Positions 14,096 to 26,831 of a stretch of DNA of 64,000 nt are shown piece by piece (the first letter of the stretch is position 1; each line of letters opens with the position of its first letter). Below the pieces are notes generated by a model, which did not search any database, was not told where the DNA came from, and saw only the letters and a list, made by a program, of their open reading frames with translations. The DNA is from Rhizopus arrhizus. Lineage: Eukaryota; Mucoromycota; Mucoromycetes; Mucorales; Rhizopodaceae. The DNA lies in NCBI GenBank assembly GCA_024220505.1, contig JAKZZE010000003.1, forward strand, positions 2,294,001 through 2,358,000. The letters run 5' to 3'. The position numbers and the translations under genes are program-made.

Positions 14096-14772
14096 TTATT
14101 TTGTCTTGAACATTCTCAACTTATTAGGTGAGTACTTGTAATTGTCACCATATGCTTTAACAACAAATTTAGGTGTCTTTGGTTCCTGAATAGAGTACTT
14201 CCAACCTAACAAGATCACAGTTCAGTAAACCTTCAACTTTACCAAGCTTTTTTTTTTTACCTTGCTTTTCAGCGAATCGAATGGCATCTTCTTTGGTGTT
14301 AAATTTCATTGTCAGTGCTTGTTGGTAATCAGAACTATATATAATAATCAAATCAGCAAAACAAAAATTCATTTGAAATCATTTCCATCTGCCAACCTAG
14401 AAGCCCAGCCCATCAAAGGATTTTCCCAACGATTGCCTTCTTCCATAATGTCAAAATCGATACGCCAAAGTCTGGTGCCATTCTTTCCTTGTTGAGAGGC
14501 TGTACGAGCAGGTTTGAAAATACGTACGTTACGTTCCAACAGATCCTCTGTAATAGTTTAATCATCCATTCTACCGTTACTGCGTTTTTTTTTTTTTTTT
14601 TTTTTTTTTTACCTGGTGCACCTGAGATGACTTCTACACTGTGAAATGGCTCAGTTTCGAGATGTTGAATGTCTTTAAGTTGAGAAGAAAAACGGGCAGT
14701 ATTGTATAAAGCAGGTCTAGAAAATGACGTGCGACAAAGTAATGTCGTTCTGCTAACAAGTGAACACGACAT
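14096..14772 (-). CDS. NADH:ubiquinone oxidoreductase 18-kDa subunit (NDUFS4-like), mitochondrial
   Basis: Four exons on the minus strand from 14772 to 14096. The first encodes an arginine/serine-rich mitochondrial presequence (MSCSLVSRTTLLCRTSFSRP) and the early mature part. The second gives the hallmark RNVRIFKPARTASQQGKNGT followed by RLWRIDFDIMEEGNRWENPL and MGWASS. The third gives DYQQALTMKFNTKEDAIRFA. The last gives GWKYSIQEPKTPKFVVKAYG and ends KLRMFKTK. This is the complete ETC complex I NDUFS4 domain. NDUFS4 is an accessory subunit that stabilises the NADH-oxidising arm of complex I at the inner mitochondrial membrane. A poly-T run of about 25 bases (14586-14610) sits in the first intron just before the acceptor, an unusually long polypyrimidine tract. 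The family call is very strong. Confidence 0.94.
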
Positions 14773-16054
14773 TATTTAAAAAAAGAAAACAATAAAAATT
14801 CACAACTTCCCCCCTTACGGCTGATTCCATTGAAATGATGACGCCATGAGCAATTTGAAGTCAGTAACACCGGATTACTTTCAAGCGCATGATCTCTGCT
14901 AATGTCTCTGTGATCTACCGTTGTCAATCAGAAAATCATAAAACATGACTAGTTCACGTCAAGCATAGAGTATTCAATCATAAAACTTGGATTTAAACTA
15001 TTACAGCTTTATTAGCATCGTTGAAAATCCCATGTAAGCTACCCATTTATTGGTATTTCCCAACTTTTTTAAAACATTGTAACTGAATCCAATGCCAGCA
15101 TTACATGGATAGCATTTACAAAGAAATACCAGCTCAAAATTGAGAATACAAAAGTCAGCGTGTCTTGGTTGGATGGAAATTCGCAGTTCCTTATAGCACA
15201 TTACGATCTAACTAAAACAAACTGCTTTATATAAAGTGAACAGACGAGGAAATTCTAGTATATGCATGCTCTATTTCTCCAAGTCTTAAACGACAGCCAT
15301 TCATTACGAGTAACGATGAAAACATGATATCAATACATGGATTGCCGTTTAATGTTATGATTATAAACAAAATGCCATCAATTACTCTAATGTTCATCAC
15401 ATCTGTAAAAGATCAGCCATCTCAACACTAAATTCTGTTTTTAACTTCAAGATTCTTTCCAAGTAATATACTTTTCGCTAGAATCTAATCAAGAAATTGC
15501 TGCTTTCGAAGCATACATTATCAAGATTAGTTATACATGTTTACTCATGTGAACCTATTTTTTACTATTTTGTTTCACCATATATATAATACTTGGAACT
15601 TCTAGACAAGCATCAGTTACTGCTTTACAGCATTGATGAAAACTCTATATCTTTGCTCTATGAGATACTGGAGAATAAAAGTCTTGAAGCTTGTTTAATT
15701 ATATAAAAGTTCTATGACAAATAGATGCTTTTAGGCTCAAGACGATGGGTGCTCTAGTACTGAGGTAGCATATTAGCTATAACAGAAAATTGCTTTATTA
15801 TACATGAAGTTGACACTAGTTGAATGAAAACAAAGAAATAAAATAGTTAGAGTAAACTATGCTTTAATCTAATTTCTATTCTGTTACAAGGTTATATCAT
15901 TGAACGAATGAGTTGCATAACTTCTTGAGTGTCAATATACAAAAATACTTTATAACTGTCTCACAAGCACATGTGGTTCTTTCCTTCAATAAATTTTGGG
16001 CACCCATTCCGCTAACCCACCAGGTGGCATTCAATCTTCACCATTTACTGTTAA

Positions 16055-16463
16055 TGATCATTCATAACTCGATATGAAAACAGTATTAATAAGCTACATA
16101 TAAAATATACCCAATAAGTAGGCTACATGTTGATTCGGATAATCTTCATCAAGGATAAGATGCTGCATAATTGCACAGTTAAATTATATTAAATCCAGGA
16201 ACTAAATCACAGTCAATCGCAGTCAACCATATACGAGTATTCTATGGATAAATGCTTATGATGACAAATATAACAATGGAGGAAGACATAACCCTTATCT
16301 ATTTATCATCAGCTATATCATATTCATTAATTATTAATCCAAGACATGAAATATTATCCGAGTGTAAAAAGTATAAATAGAGTATCATTTTCTTATTAAA
16401 TAAAGCAATATCTTTATCGAGTCTCGTTCTCTCTTGTTCCTTTTTATTCTCTTGGATAAATCA
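16055..16463 (+). repeat. Solo LTR related to the 405-bp gypsy LTRs
   Basis: About 409 bases that align along their whole length with the LTRs at 20449-20853 and 30872-31276, beginning TGATCATTCATAACTCG and ending CTTGGATAAATCA. It lacks the GTATCCAT present near the start of the young LTRs and has many substitutions, so it is an older copy. No internal retroelement sequence adjoins either side. The 5 bases before it (GTTAA) and after it (GGGCT) do not match, so the target duplication has been lost or the copy arose by unequal exchange. Confidence 0.8.
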
Positions 16464-18375
16464 GGGCTAACAGACAGTGTATGAGGTGTTACGGTTGCCG
16501 TTTGTCCGTTTATTCTAGACAGGACCCGAGAGCGGGAAATTAATGCAAAGCATTCTAATACATATATTGATAATAGATACAGTACTTGTAGCCCGATAAA
16601 ATAACCGTAATGTATTAAAACACAGTTATCCTAGGGACAGATTGCGGCAGCACGCTTCCTGGCAATTGCTATGTTTAGTGGTAACAATTGTGCAGTGGCT
16701 TTCCGTTATACTGTTAAGTGTATTATAGGCGAGAAGAGTTACTTATGGTTGCTGCAAAAAGTATACTAGGTGAGAATACCTAAGTTTATAATGCAACATT
16801 ACACTTGTAAAACCACAGCCAAGTACCAAGCGTAGAAAATTGAACGATATTTGTGATGCTTGAGTTTATAATGTAAAAAAACTCTAAGTTAACTAACAAA
16901 TATATAAATAAGTGAGAATAAAAGTCGACTATCCTCCATTCAAGTTAAAAAGCTCGAGGGTATTGACACTTTTTCATCCAAAATGAAGTGCTTATCATCA
17001 AAGGATATGATTTTTGATTATCAATCGATATTAGCTAATAAGATACCTATATGATTGGCGTTGTTTAGTATCTTTTTATCAAAAAATAATTATTAACTTT
17101 GATCAAGGAACTTATCGGGATGTTCAGGAGTGGATTGGGATAAAAATTTATTTGGAATGGTATAATACAACGTCTAGCATTCCTTACTAGAACAACCAGT
17201 GTTCGTAATAATTTACAGTAATACTTGTTATAGAACAGTAACTGATTGTAGTTGACATTCATAAACAAAGTCTTAATACAAGATCATAATTAAATAAAAT
17301 AAAAGTATAAGTTTATTTAAATAAGATCATACAATCAATTCCAATTAAAGATATTCTTTTAGAATATGTATTGTATTAATGGGAGTTCTTTGATAAGAAG
17401 AGTATCAACTAAAATAACAAGATCCAATCCAATATCAGGAATATTGCTAATCTTTCACATAATTGAAATAACGCATAAAATAACGCTATTCAAATCAGTG
17501 AGGAATTCCCAGAATAAAAGATAATCTATGACAGACATACAAAAGAACAAATGAAAAGGTTTCATAATCATAATTATAGATGACACTTGCTAAAGTACCT
17601 GAATATTAGAAGAACGCTTACCATAGAAAATATCAAGCCACTCACTCAATAAGATATAAATACCTGCCTTCAATTAGAATAATTTTTACTTTAACTTAAA
17701 CTGAAATAAAGATCAGTCTCAAAAAGTATCTAAACTGTTTCTTGATCTTTGTTTCTACCTTTTTCTGAATTACCTTAACCATTATATAACATCCTTTTCG
17801 AAATTTTGTTCCTTTTTTTTCTTTTTGTTCAGCAGTTTCCTTTTTCAACATCACTCCGGTTATCGCAAGGCAAGTGCAAAAAAGAAAAAGAAAAAAGAAA
17901 ACTTTGGTTCTAACATGCTGTAGTAGACATTCATACATGTATTGATGGCTGCTGTAGTTCCTTTGGTTCTTTGTATATCTGCTCAAAAGGTAAATACGTT
18001 CATAGCTTTCAGTAATCTTTATTAAAAGTAAAATTAGATTCCTTTAGTTCGTGGCTGAAGCTTTATGAATGTCTTACCATCCTGTTTTATTAGTAAAAGA
18101 GGCTTAAGGCAAAGAATTCAAGTATCATGGTTTACTTTTATTAATATTTTATTCTATACAACTTTAGATGCTTTGGCTTCTGTTGTTCCCTGTTGTCTAT
18201 AACCTCTTATAGCTTTGTATTCTTTTTACTCCTGGCGCGCTTTTCTTTATGGGCTTTATTTACTTCGCTCTTTTGTTTGCTGTTTCTATGGTCAAGGTAA
18301 ATGTATTTTCCTTTTTTTTTTTGCATCTACCGTTTAAATTTTTTTATTTCATTGTTTCCATGGATCCTCTGTGTA

Positions 18376-18480
18376 GAATAGGCGTGTTGTTTCTCTCGAT
18401 TAATAAAATTAACAAGTAAATTAAATAATCGATGAGTCTCTTGAACCTCTTTATTGAGTAAGGACGAGAGAGAGAGCCTG
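18376..18480. repeat. LTR/leader fragment shared with 33736-33834
   Basis: About 100 bases (AATAGGCGTGTTGTTTCTCT ... GGACGAGAGAGAGAGCC) repeated with few differences at 33736-33834. There it lies directly upstream, on the minus strand, of a Gag-like N-terminus, so it is probably an LTR or leader piece of a second gypsy family. Only this fragment remains here. Confidence 0.55.
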
Positions 18481-19493
18481 TTAAGGATACATAAGATTAT
18501 AGTCACTTTATTTTAGTAAAAGGAATCAGATATGATCCTAAATAGTATGCTGACATAACTTGGAATCATTTATAACATTATTCCCAACACAGATCAATAA
18601 AATACTTTGATTAGATTTTTATATTAAGCTTTATTCATATTAACTTCACATAGTCAAATAAGATGACATGGTTGTAATTTAGCTTATTGATAATATGAGC
18701 ATGTTGAATAGGGAATGACGATTACTTACCGGATCATCATTAGTCATGAAAACATTTATCCTGACTGAGATATTATTGTTAGCAATGATATTCAATCACG
18801 GAACTAAAAGTCTTTATATTCATCCGTACCGTCTCCTTAAATAGTTATATATCCAGAGTTATCTGAAACCATCCCAATACCATAATTGACAATACAAGCT
18901 AGGAACAGACTAACCTAATAATTAGAAATAGTAATCATCTATTCTGTTAAGTTGATTATAAATCTGTCCTAATTCTTTATCCGTATCATGTCTATAAATA
19001 CTCTCACTTTTTACATGTAGAATCTATATCATAGTTATCTTAACTTAATAAAGAGATACCAAGTTCTAACAGTATTTCTTTATCTTCGATTGCTATTGAA
19101 GTGTTTTAAGTATTCAAAATAAGATAAAGAAGAATTAACGAGACCGAACAATAGTTCTAAAGTCGAATACTTTTATTAAAGAAAGATTTCAAGGCTATTT
19201 ATATTAGTTGAGCAAGACCTGAGATTAGATGACAAAAATAGTTACGACCGATATGATTTGACATGTACAGTTGTTGGAATAATTGTTCGGATGTTTTGCA
19301 ATTTTATACGTTTTGCTTTCTATCTCTGCAGTCAGATAAGCTAGAGCTACTTACAATACCTCATTAGAAAGCGACAGTTGTCACATACAACATATAAAAC
19401 GTTAAGGTTATGGGATTACTTCCATATATAGTAAGGTCAAATTGAGTCAAGCATGTGCATTCGAACAATTTTTCCAACTGAATCATCTTTTAT

Positions 19494-20448
19494 TTAATAT
19501 CGTGTATAATCGCCTTTAGCCTTAATGACTGCTCTACAACGAGCTGGCATACTCTTGATATATGCTTGGCATTACTCTTTAGTAAAAGAGTTCCATTCTT
19601 TCTCGATTCTAGACCAGAGATCATGCACTCCTTTAGCCCTACCTTCATACAAACTCAGCCTCAACTTCAAATGGTGCCAGAGATGCTCTATAGGATTCAA
19701 ATCAGGACTTTGAGCTGGCCAATCGAAGGTGTACTCTTCTTTAAACCCATTTTCTTTAAACCAAGCACGAGCAAGCTTAGATGTGTGCTTAGGATCGTTA
19801 TCTTGTTGAAAATAGATAGCCTCCTGCTTGTAGCCATAGTAGTTCAGGCTGTCCATCAGTGTAGTTGATAGGATATGAACATAATCTGATGCTTTCATAG
19901 TACCGTCCTCAATTGCGCAGGCATATCCAGGACCATCCCATGTCATACAACCCCAAAGCATCACACTGCCAGCTCCTCCTTTGACTGTGAGGTCAAGATG
20001 ATGAAGTTGTAATTTGTCACCAGGTCTTCTCCAAAAGTATTTACAACCATCCGAGCCCCAAACATTAATCTTGGTCTCATCAGAAAACGCCATACGCCTC
20101 CAGTCATCTTCTGTTCAACCTTTGTGAGCTTTAGCCCATTTTAGTCTAGCTTCCATGTGTGGCTTTTTGAGGAGAGGCTTTTTCTTCTTAATTTGGGTAC
20201 TGAAACCCATGTTGTACCAAAATAGCCTATCTTATAGCCAATACTGTTTAAATATGACCATACGCTCTTTGCAGTCTGAAGTGAGCCATTTATAAGCTCT
20301 CTCTTCAGGTAATTCTTTGTTGTTGAGCTCATAGTAGTCTTTCTACCAGCATGACCTCGAGTACGTTTAGGTGCATACAAGCTCTTGTACTTGCTCAAAG
20401 TGGACCTTGATACTCCTGAAACACGTTTCATGATTTCTGAGTATGATA
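19494..20448 (-). pseudogene. Transposase of Tc1/mariner element A (main part; N-terminus at 31282-31342)
   Basis: The C-terminal nine tenths of a Tc1-like transposase. Visible pieces are the N-terminal HTH region (STLSKYKSLYAPKRTRGHAG), FSDETKINVWGSDG, LWGCMTWDGPGYAC, FQQDNDPKHTSKLA and WPAQSPDLNPIEHLWHH, ending at 19494. The three catalytic acids are present. The first 22 codons lie across the retrotransposon at 31282-31342 (starting MVHPLSRSKQES), and the frame continues exactly through the TGATA target duplication. Besides the insertion there is an in-frame TGA where a tryptophan codon is expected (near 20117) and a frame break around 20200. The gene is therefore dead by point decay as well as by insertion. 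The closest relative in the window is the transposase at 34895-35926. Confidence 0.88.
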
Positions 20449-20853
20449 TGATGTATCCATCATTCATAACTCGATATGAAAACAGTATTAATAAGCTACA
20501 TGTAAAATATATCCAATAGATAGGCTACAGGTTAATTCGGATAATCTTCATTAAGGATAAGATGCTGCGTAATTGCACGGTTAAATTATATTAAATCCAG
20601 GAACTAAATCACAGTCAATCATATACGAGTATTCTATGGATAAATGCTTATGATGACAAAGATAACAATGGAAGAACACGTAACCATTATCTATTTGTCA
20701 TCAGTTATATCATACTCATTAATTATTAATCCATAACATGAAATATTATCCGTGTATGAAAAGTATAAATAGAGTATCATTTTCTTATTAAATAAAGCAA
20801 TCTCTTTATCGAGTCTCGTCCTCTCTTGTTCCTTTCTATTCTTGGATAAATCA
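20449..20853 (+). repeat. 5' LTR of gypsy element
   Basis: 405 bases with TG...CA ends, nearly identical to 30872-31276 (I noticed a single A/T difference near the AAAAGTATAAATAGAG block). It contains a TATA-like GTATAAATAGAG about 90 bases before the 3' end and an AATAAAG box shortly after it. These would suit a promoter and polyadenylation signal within U3/R. Confidence 0.93.
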
Positions 20854-23042
20854 TTTTTTTTTTGACGAATTCTCTTTACTCTATTATTACTACGCTATTC
20901 TCAAACATGTCTATCAACTCTAATCTTTTGGCTTACAACGAAGAAACCCTTCTTTCTGAAAGTGACCCTGCTTTCATTGGTCCTAGACTTGAAAAGCCCT
21001 CCATGGTTAATGGGATTGAACTTCCTCTTACTGGATCTCCAAACTCTATTACAGAAGATATAGAGATGGAAGAAGTTGAACCCAGGGCTATGGCCTCTCC
21101 ACTCGCTGGTGTCAAGGGCAGTGGCGCAGCACCACCTTCTCAGGTCTCGGGTAGTCGTAATTTGACGGCTACCGTCCAGACTTTGACGAAACAGGTAGAA
21201 CAAATTGCTGCGGCTATCACAGGTCAAGAGCTTTCAGGAAAGCAACTGGCTAACCTTTCCCGTGAATACACGACCAAGTCTACCATCTTGGCCTCCTTGT
21301 TGGACTTGCAAGCAAAATTGGCTAATAACTTGACTATACAGACCAATGGCTCTGCCATTAACGGTTCTAACAGTCAACCTACGGTGGTTCCTCGAAGCTT
21401 ACCTTTGTTTCAGTACACTGGTAATGTAGAGAACTCAGCATTGCCCGTCTTTAAAGACATTGCTGACTGTATCCGACGTTTTGAGGATATACTCTTTGCG
21501 TACCGCTTGGATGTACAGGTGCATTGGCAGCGCCTCATCCCTTTCTCCCTTACCCATACTCAGCGTTCTTGGTATGATGAATTACGGGTAAAGAAGAATT
21601 TATCTTGGGCCATATTCAAGGAACAATTAACTTTGAAATATGGCATCGAATCCACTGAGGCTCAAGCCCACGCCTCAAGAGAGCTGTTAACCATCAGCAT
21701 GCAACCTGATGAATCTGTGGAAAAATACACTGACCGCTTCTTGAAGCTCAAGCGTGAAGCCACTCCCGTAGCTGATGATTTTTTGGCTATTTTGTTTGTG
21801 AACTCCCTCACTAGTAGCCTTCAAAATCATGTCAATATGGCCATCGTCAGTCTTGATCAGGAGGCAAAGAATGACATAAACCTCCTTTCGAGTATCGCAA
21901 GAAAGTTCCATACAAAACAACAGACCTTGCCCCATATGTCAACTAAAAAATTCAATAACCAACCCTCTCAAGTCAACGGGTTGAACCCTCCCAGTGGTAT
22001 TCATAAAAGAAACCACCGTACGGATGGAAGGACTTGTATCATCCATGGAAAGTGCAACCACACAACAGATCGTTGTAAAAAGGCTCAGGAACTCGGAATT
22101 GCTAGCAATATGAACAAAGAGATATCTATTAAGCGTTGCTTTAAATGTAACGCTCCTTTTACTAGGGAACATTTAAATGTTTGCCCTAAAAGGAATCAAC
22201 CTCTTTCTGCTGATTCTGCCTCTTCCGCCTCCTCTACTGCACCTACCATTACCAGGGCATTCCGCTCACTTCAGTTGACTGGCAGTGAAGATAAACCAAT
22301 GGGTACAAAAGCTTCTAAATACAACCCTGCCAACCAACAAAGCCACGATGAAGAACAGGATCTTGACGATGAAGCCGTCAAGGACATCCACTACTACTCA
22401 TCATTATGTAAGTTGCAACCGTTTAATACAAAACTTCACAGTTTTAATAACAAACGTACTGATTCCTTTTTTGTACCCATCACTATAGAAAATGTCCGTA
22501 CTTGGGCTTTGGTTGATACTGGGTGTAATACTTCTACGATCTCTCCTGACCTAGCAAAAATTATAAACGTTAGAACTTTTCCTGTTTCAGGAAAATTACA
22601 ATTAGCTAGTTTGAATACCTTGGTACCTAGAACTGCTATTACAGATCAAATAAAAGTATTTTATAACGGAATCAATGTCTTACATGAATTTGAAATTTTT
22701 AAGTTTGATAAGGATATACCTATTTGTATTGGTACAGATCTTATGCCTAAGTTAAACATTAACTTGACAGGTTTAGCTGTTACGTGGGATAGTCCTAATA
22801 TCTCTACAATACCTGATCCAATAGACCCTTCACCTATCAAACCTAATAAGTCACCCGCTGGTACTCACCAACAGCGTGAACAACTTATGGACGCATTACA
22901 GCCATATTTGAGCGCCAATGCTAAGATCCCTAGCACGTCTGCATGTCCTCTACCTGAAGCGATAGTTCGCTTGGAAACTGAACCAGGTAAAACCACTTAT
23001 AGACGGCAGTATCCTATTGCACTGTCAATCCAGCCTAAAGTA

Positions 23043-24645
23043 CAGTAAGGGACAAAATCAGTCCGTTTTTTGGTTTTTTCGCAATGCCTCGCCGGGAATT
23101 AAGCTTAGAGCTCTGCTTTGCTGACGAAAAATTTGTCTCTTCCTTCAACAAAGTTGACAATATTTGTCGGAAATGGTATTTTTTATTTTCCGCCATGTTA
23201 TAAGAAGATATATTGAAAATAATGTATTTTTATTTTTTTGAATTTCGATTAGTACTTGGTATCGCGGCCCTTACGCTGGATTACGTCCCGAACTCGACGG
23301 GGCATAGAGTGAATAAGGTTTCTACAGTACTCTGGAGTTGCTAGGTCATACCAAAGCTTCGAAACCCGGTCAAAAAATGCTTGGTCAGTCTCAACCACAG
23401 AAGAAGGTGGTCTTGTCATCTGTTCCTTCTTTTTAAGCATGGCCCATGCATTTTCAATTGGGTTAAGGTCAGGGGAGTATGCTGGCCAACTCAGGAGCTT
23501 AATCTTGTTCTTTTGGAACCATTTTGAAGGAGCTGAAGCACAATGGATGCTTGCATTATCTTGTTGAAAGATCATGTCCTTACTTTGCAGGCCATAATAC
23601 TTCAATGTCTCCTTGTATTCCTCCTCAAGTACTGACGTGTATAGCTCACCATTTACATTACTTTGTAGCCAGGACATGTAGCCCCCTCCATGTATAGTTA
23701 TGCAACTCCAAAGCATGATCCCGCCTCCTCCATAAGCATGTTTCTTTTTGTAGTGATGGTCTCGATAAGGTGCATTATCCTCTTTCCAAGCGTATTCTAG
23801 GCCATTAGACCCTCTTTTTTGGATCTTTGTCTCATCAGAAAAGACAACGCGTTCCCAATCAGTCTCGGACCAGGCTTTATGAGCCTTTGCCCAATCATAT
23901 CGTGCCTTTTGCTTGTCATTATTAAGTGGAAGTACCGTCTTTTTCTTAGTCGATTTTAGACCTTTGCGTTTCAAAGTACGAGCAATTGTTTTTGGATTGA
24001 CCATTTGATCTGGTTTTTTAACGCCAAAGGAAGCATCGGCTGCGCTTTTAGATAAGCCAAGTCTTATGTCTCTAGCTGCTTTGGTTTCCTCCCTAGGTGT
24101 GAGTAAACGATGTCTACCCGCGCTATTTTTTGACTGCAACTTGGTTTTCCTTGAAATTCTTCGAATCATGGACTTTCCACAGCCTACTTTTTTTTTAATT
24201 ACATCCCATGGAATGGAGTGGTTCAACATGTTTTCAATTTGGGCATGTTTGTCGGCATTCTTTGCTGTCATGGCGTGTTTGGCTAATCTGAGATGAGGTA
24301 AATGAGGAAAAAGAAAAAATGTAAAAAAATAAAAGAAGCTAAAATATGAGAACACGTTAGCGTTCACTGACGTCATAAGACGTACCAAACTAAATCTCAA
24401 GTCAGTCCAGTGACTGTTTCTGGAGATATGGTGTCTAATGCAAAATCGGGCGTTAGCAACAATCACGGAAAATCACTTTTTCCGCCATAACTACAGAGAA
24501 AATGGTGGTAGAAGCAATTAGGTTACACCAATAATTTTGTCTAGCTTGCGTGCAAATGTTTCGTCAGCAAAGCGAAGCCCTAAGTTTAATTCCCGGCGAG
24601 GCATTGCGAAAAATCCAAAAAACGGACTGATTTTGTCCCTTACTG
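23043..24645 (-). mobile_element. Tc1/mariner element B, inside gypsy reverse-transcriptase region
   Basis: 1603 bases between TA duplications (23041-23042 and 24646-24647). The ends are inverted repeats of about 93 bases starting CAGTAAGGGACAAAATCAG. The interior codes an intact-looking transposase on the minus strand. Removing the element with one TA restores the host codons K-V-Q-E in frame. Confidence 0.95.
23249..24271 (-). CDS. Tc1/mariner transposase (element B), apparently intact
   Basis: The open frame extends upstream to 24466, but the likely start is the Met at 24271 (MTAKNADKHAQ), giving 340 residues, a usual length. The preceding stretch is phenylalanine-rich and looks like untranslated leader. 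The N-terminal half has helix-turn-helix DNA-binding regions (IENMLNHSIPWDVIKKKVGC, KTIARTLKRKG). Catalytic triad: FSDETK, IFQQDNASIH and PDLNPIEN, with 34 residues between the second aspartate and the glutamate (DD34E). The glycine-rich patch AYGGGGIMLWSCI and C-terminal MPRRVRDVIQRKGRDTKY are typical. No stop or frameshift was seen, so the copy could be functional. Its transcription runs opposite to the host retroelement. Confidence 0.93.
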   Translation of the reverse strand: MTAKNADKHAQIENMLNHSIPWDVIKKKVGCGKSMIRRISRKTKLQSKNSAGRHRLLTPREETKAARDIRLGLSKSAADASFGVKKPDQMVNPKTIARTLKRKGLKSTKKKTVLPLNNDKQKARYDWAKAHKAWSETDWERVVFSDETKIQKRGSNGLEYAWKEDNAPYRDHHYKKKHAYGGGGIMLWSCITIHGGGYMSWLQSNVNGELYTSVLEEEYKETLKYYGLQSKDMIFQQDNASIHCASAPSKWFQKNKIKLLSWPAYSPDLNPIENAWAMLKKKEQMTRPPSSVVETDQAFFDRVSKLWYDLATPEYCRNLIHSMPRRVRDVIQRKGRDTKY

Positions 24646-26831
24646 TACAAGAACAGGTTGATAAATGGTTAGCAGATGGTGTAATTGAAATAGCCCCTCC
24701 TAATACTGCATTTAACTCTCCTTTGTTGACTGTACGTAAGAAGGATGCTAATGGTAATTATAGTGACGATGTACGGGTGTGTATAGACCCCAGACATATC
24801 AATGCAATACTCATAAAAGATCGTACCGACCGCTTTCAATTACCATTGATAGCTGAGTTGCATCAAAAAATGAGTGCTGTGACACTATTCACAGTATTTG
24901 ACCTCAAACAAGCTTTTCATCGGTTACCTCTAGCTGATGAGCATAGAGCCCTTACAGCTTTTACATTTAACGGTCAACAATATCAATTCTGTAGAGCACC
25001 ATTCGGTTTGACCCCTATACCAAATCATTTCCAACGTGTGCTAACTACCCTCTTACATGACTTGCCATACGTTACATGTTTCATTGATGATTTAACTATC
25101 GGTACTGGACCCGATATTGAGGAACATATCAAATGCGTAAATACTGTCATCGAACGACTTACATCAGCTAAATTTATTCTTAACATTGATAAATGTCACT
25201 TTATGCAAACTTCGGTAAACATCCTAGGGTTCACTATTAGTCACAATAGTCTCTCATTGGATAGCAGAAAGGTTGCAAATGCTTTAGCATGGCCAATACC
25301 AAAGACTGGAAAAGATATACAACGCTTTCTAGGCCTCGCTAATTATTTTCGAAGTCATCTCCCAAATTTCTCTACCATGACCGCACCGTTAGATAAACTA
25401 CGTAACGAAGGTTCATTGGAACACATTTGGACTGACAAATACCTACAGGCTTTTCGAAATATACAAACAGCCTTATCTAATGCTCCTGTTCTGTCTATAC
25501 CTGACATGCGTCATGAATTACAGCTAGCTACAGATGCTAGCAACACAGGAATTGGCGGTGTACTTTATCAAATTATTGACGATAAAACTCGCTATATTGG
25601 ATTCGCAGCAAGAGCACTGTCGAAGTCAGAAATGAACTACTCGACAACTAAACGAGAGCTGTTAGCCATCTGTTATCTTTTTGAAAGATTTCACAAGTGG
25701 TTGTATGGATCTCAATTCACGCTGTATACTGATCATAAAAGTTTGGTCTATCTTGGCACACAAAACATTCCTAATCCCATGATGCTGAATTGGTTCGAAA
25801 CTATTTTCAACTATACATTCAAAGTAATCCATCGTCCAGGAATTGAAAATGTGTTGCCGGATTCACTTTCTCGTCTTTTTTCAGACGATACGGAAAAAAG
25901 ACTGGGGGGAGATAATAATCCTCAGCAACTTTCCATAAAAAATAAAAATACAAAGTCACAGAGTAAACGTACTACAGACAACAGTACAAACATAAAACAA
26001 AGAGCTGTACAACTAGTAGACTACATGACACCACCAGAAGAGGAACGTCATAACCTATTATTAAAGGCACATCTACTTGGACACTTTGGGGCTGATGCTA
26101 TTGTAAAGACAATCCACAATGATAATTTGCACTGGATTAATATTAAAAAAGATGCATTGCAGCTAGTATCCAATTGTCCTGAATGTCAACAATTTAATAT
26201 TGGCAAACACGGGTATCACCCTCCCCGTAGTATTCTACCAGATGGTCCTTTTGATCACGTCTGTATTGACCTCGGTACCCTGAACATTACATCAACAGAA
26301 GGACATAATTTCATTTTAGTCCTAGTTGATCTCTTCACAAGATTTACAATTCTAAGACCATTAATGGATAAAACTGCAGTATCCATAGCTAATGAACTTA
26401 GAGATATCTTTTGCACTTTTGGTTGGCCCAAAAAGCTTAGTTCAGATAACGGTACAGAATTCACTAATGAAATATTTAATTCATTAATGGAAACCTGTGG
26501 TATTGACCATAGACTTTCACTGCCTTATAACCCATTGGGAAATTCGACTAACGAATCGTTTGTCGGAATAGCCAAACGAGCTCTTGTTAAAAGATTACAA
26601 GGCAAGAAAGACGAGTGGAATCTTTTCCTTCCTAGTATTCAATATGCTATGAATTGCAAATATTCTAGATTACACCATTCCAGACCATTTGTGCTTATGT
26701 ATAATAGACAACCAAATGAATTCCAGGATTATTCCAATACACAATCCTCAATACCTAACTCTAGTCAGCAGTATGCTAAAGCACTAGAAAATAAATTAGA
26801 CAATATGAACAACATAGTAATCCCTGCTATA

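Larger units (their letters stand above)
14773..19267. other. Decayed AT-rich repeat DNA without genes
   Basis: About 4.5 kb with no credible coding region. It is clearly more AT-rich than the gene block before it and full of stop codons in all frames. It contains a solo LTR (16055-16463) and a short fragment shared with 33736-33834. Other stretches, such as 16464-16900, have the look of old LTR or transposon remnants but match nothing else in the window. The open frame 17696-17986 on the minus strand is lysine/phenylalanine-rich and probably chance. Confidence 0.6.
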
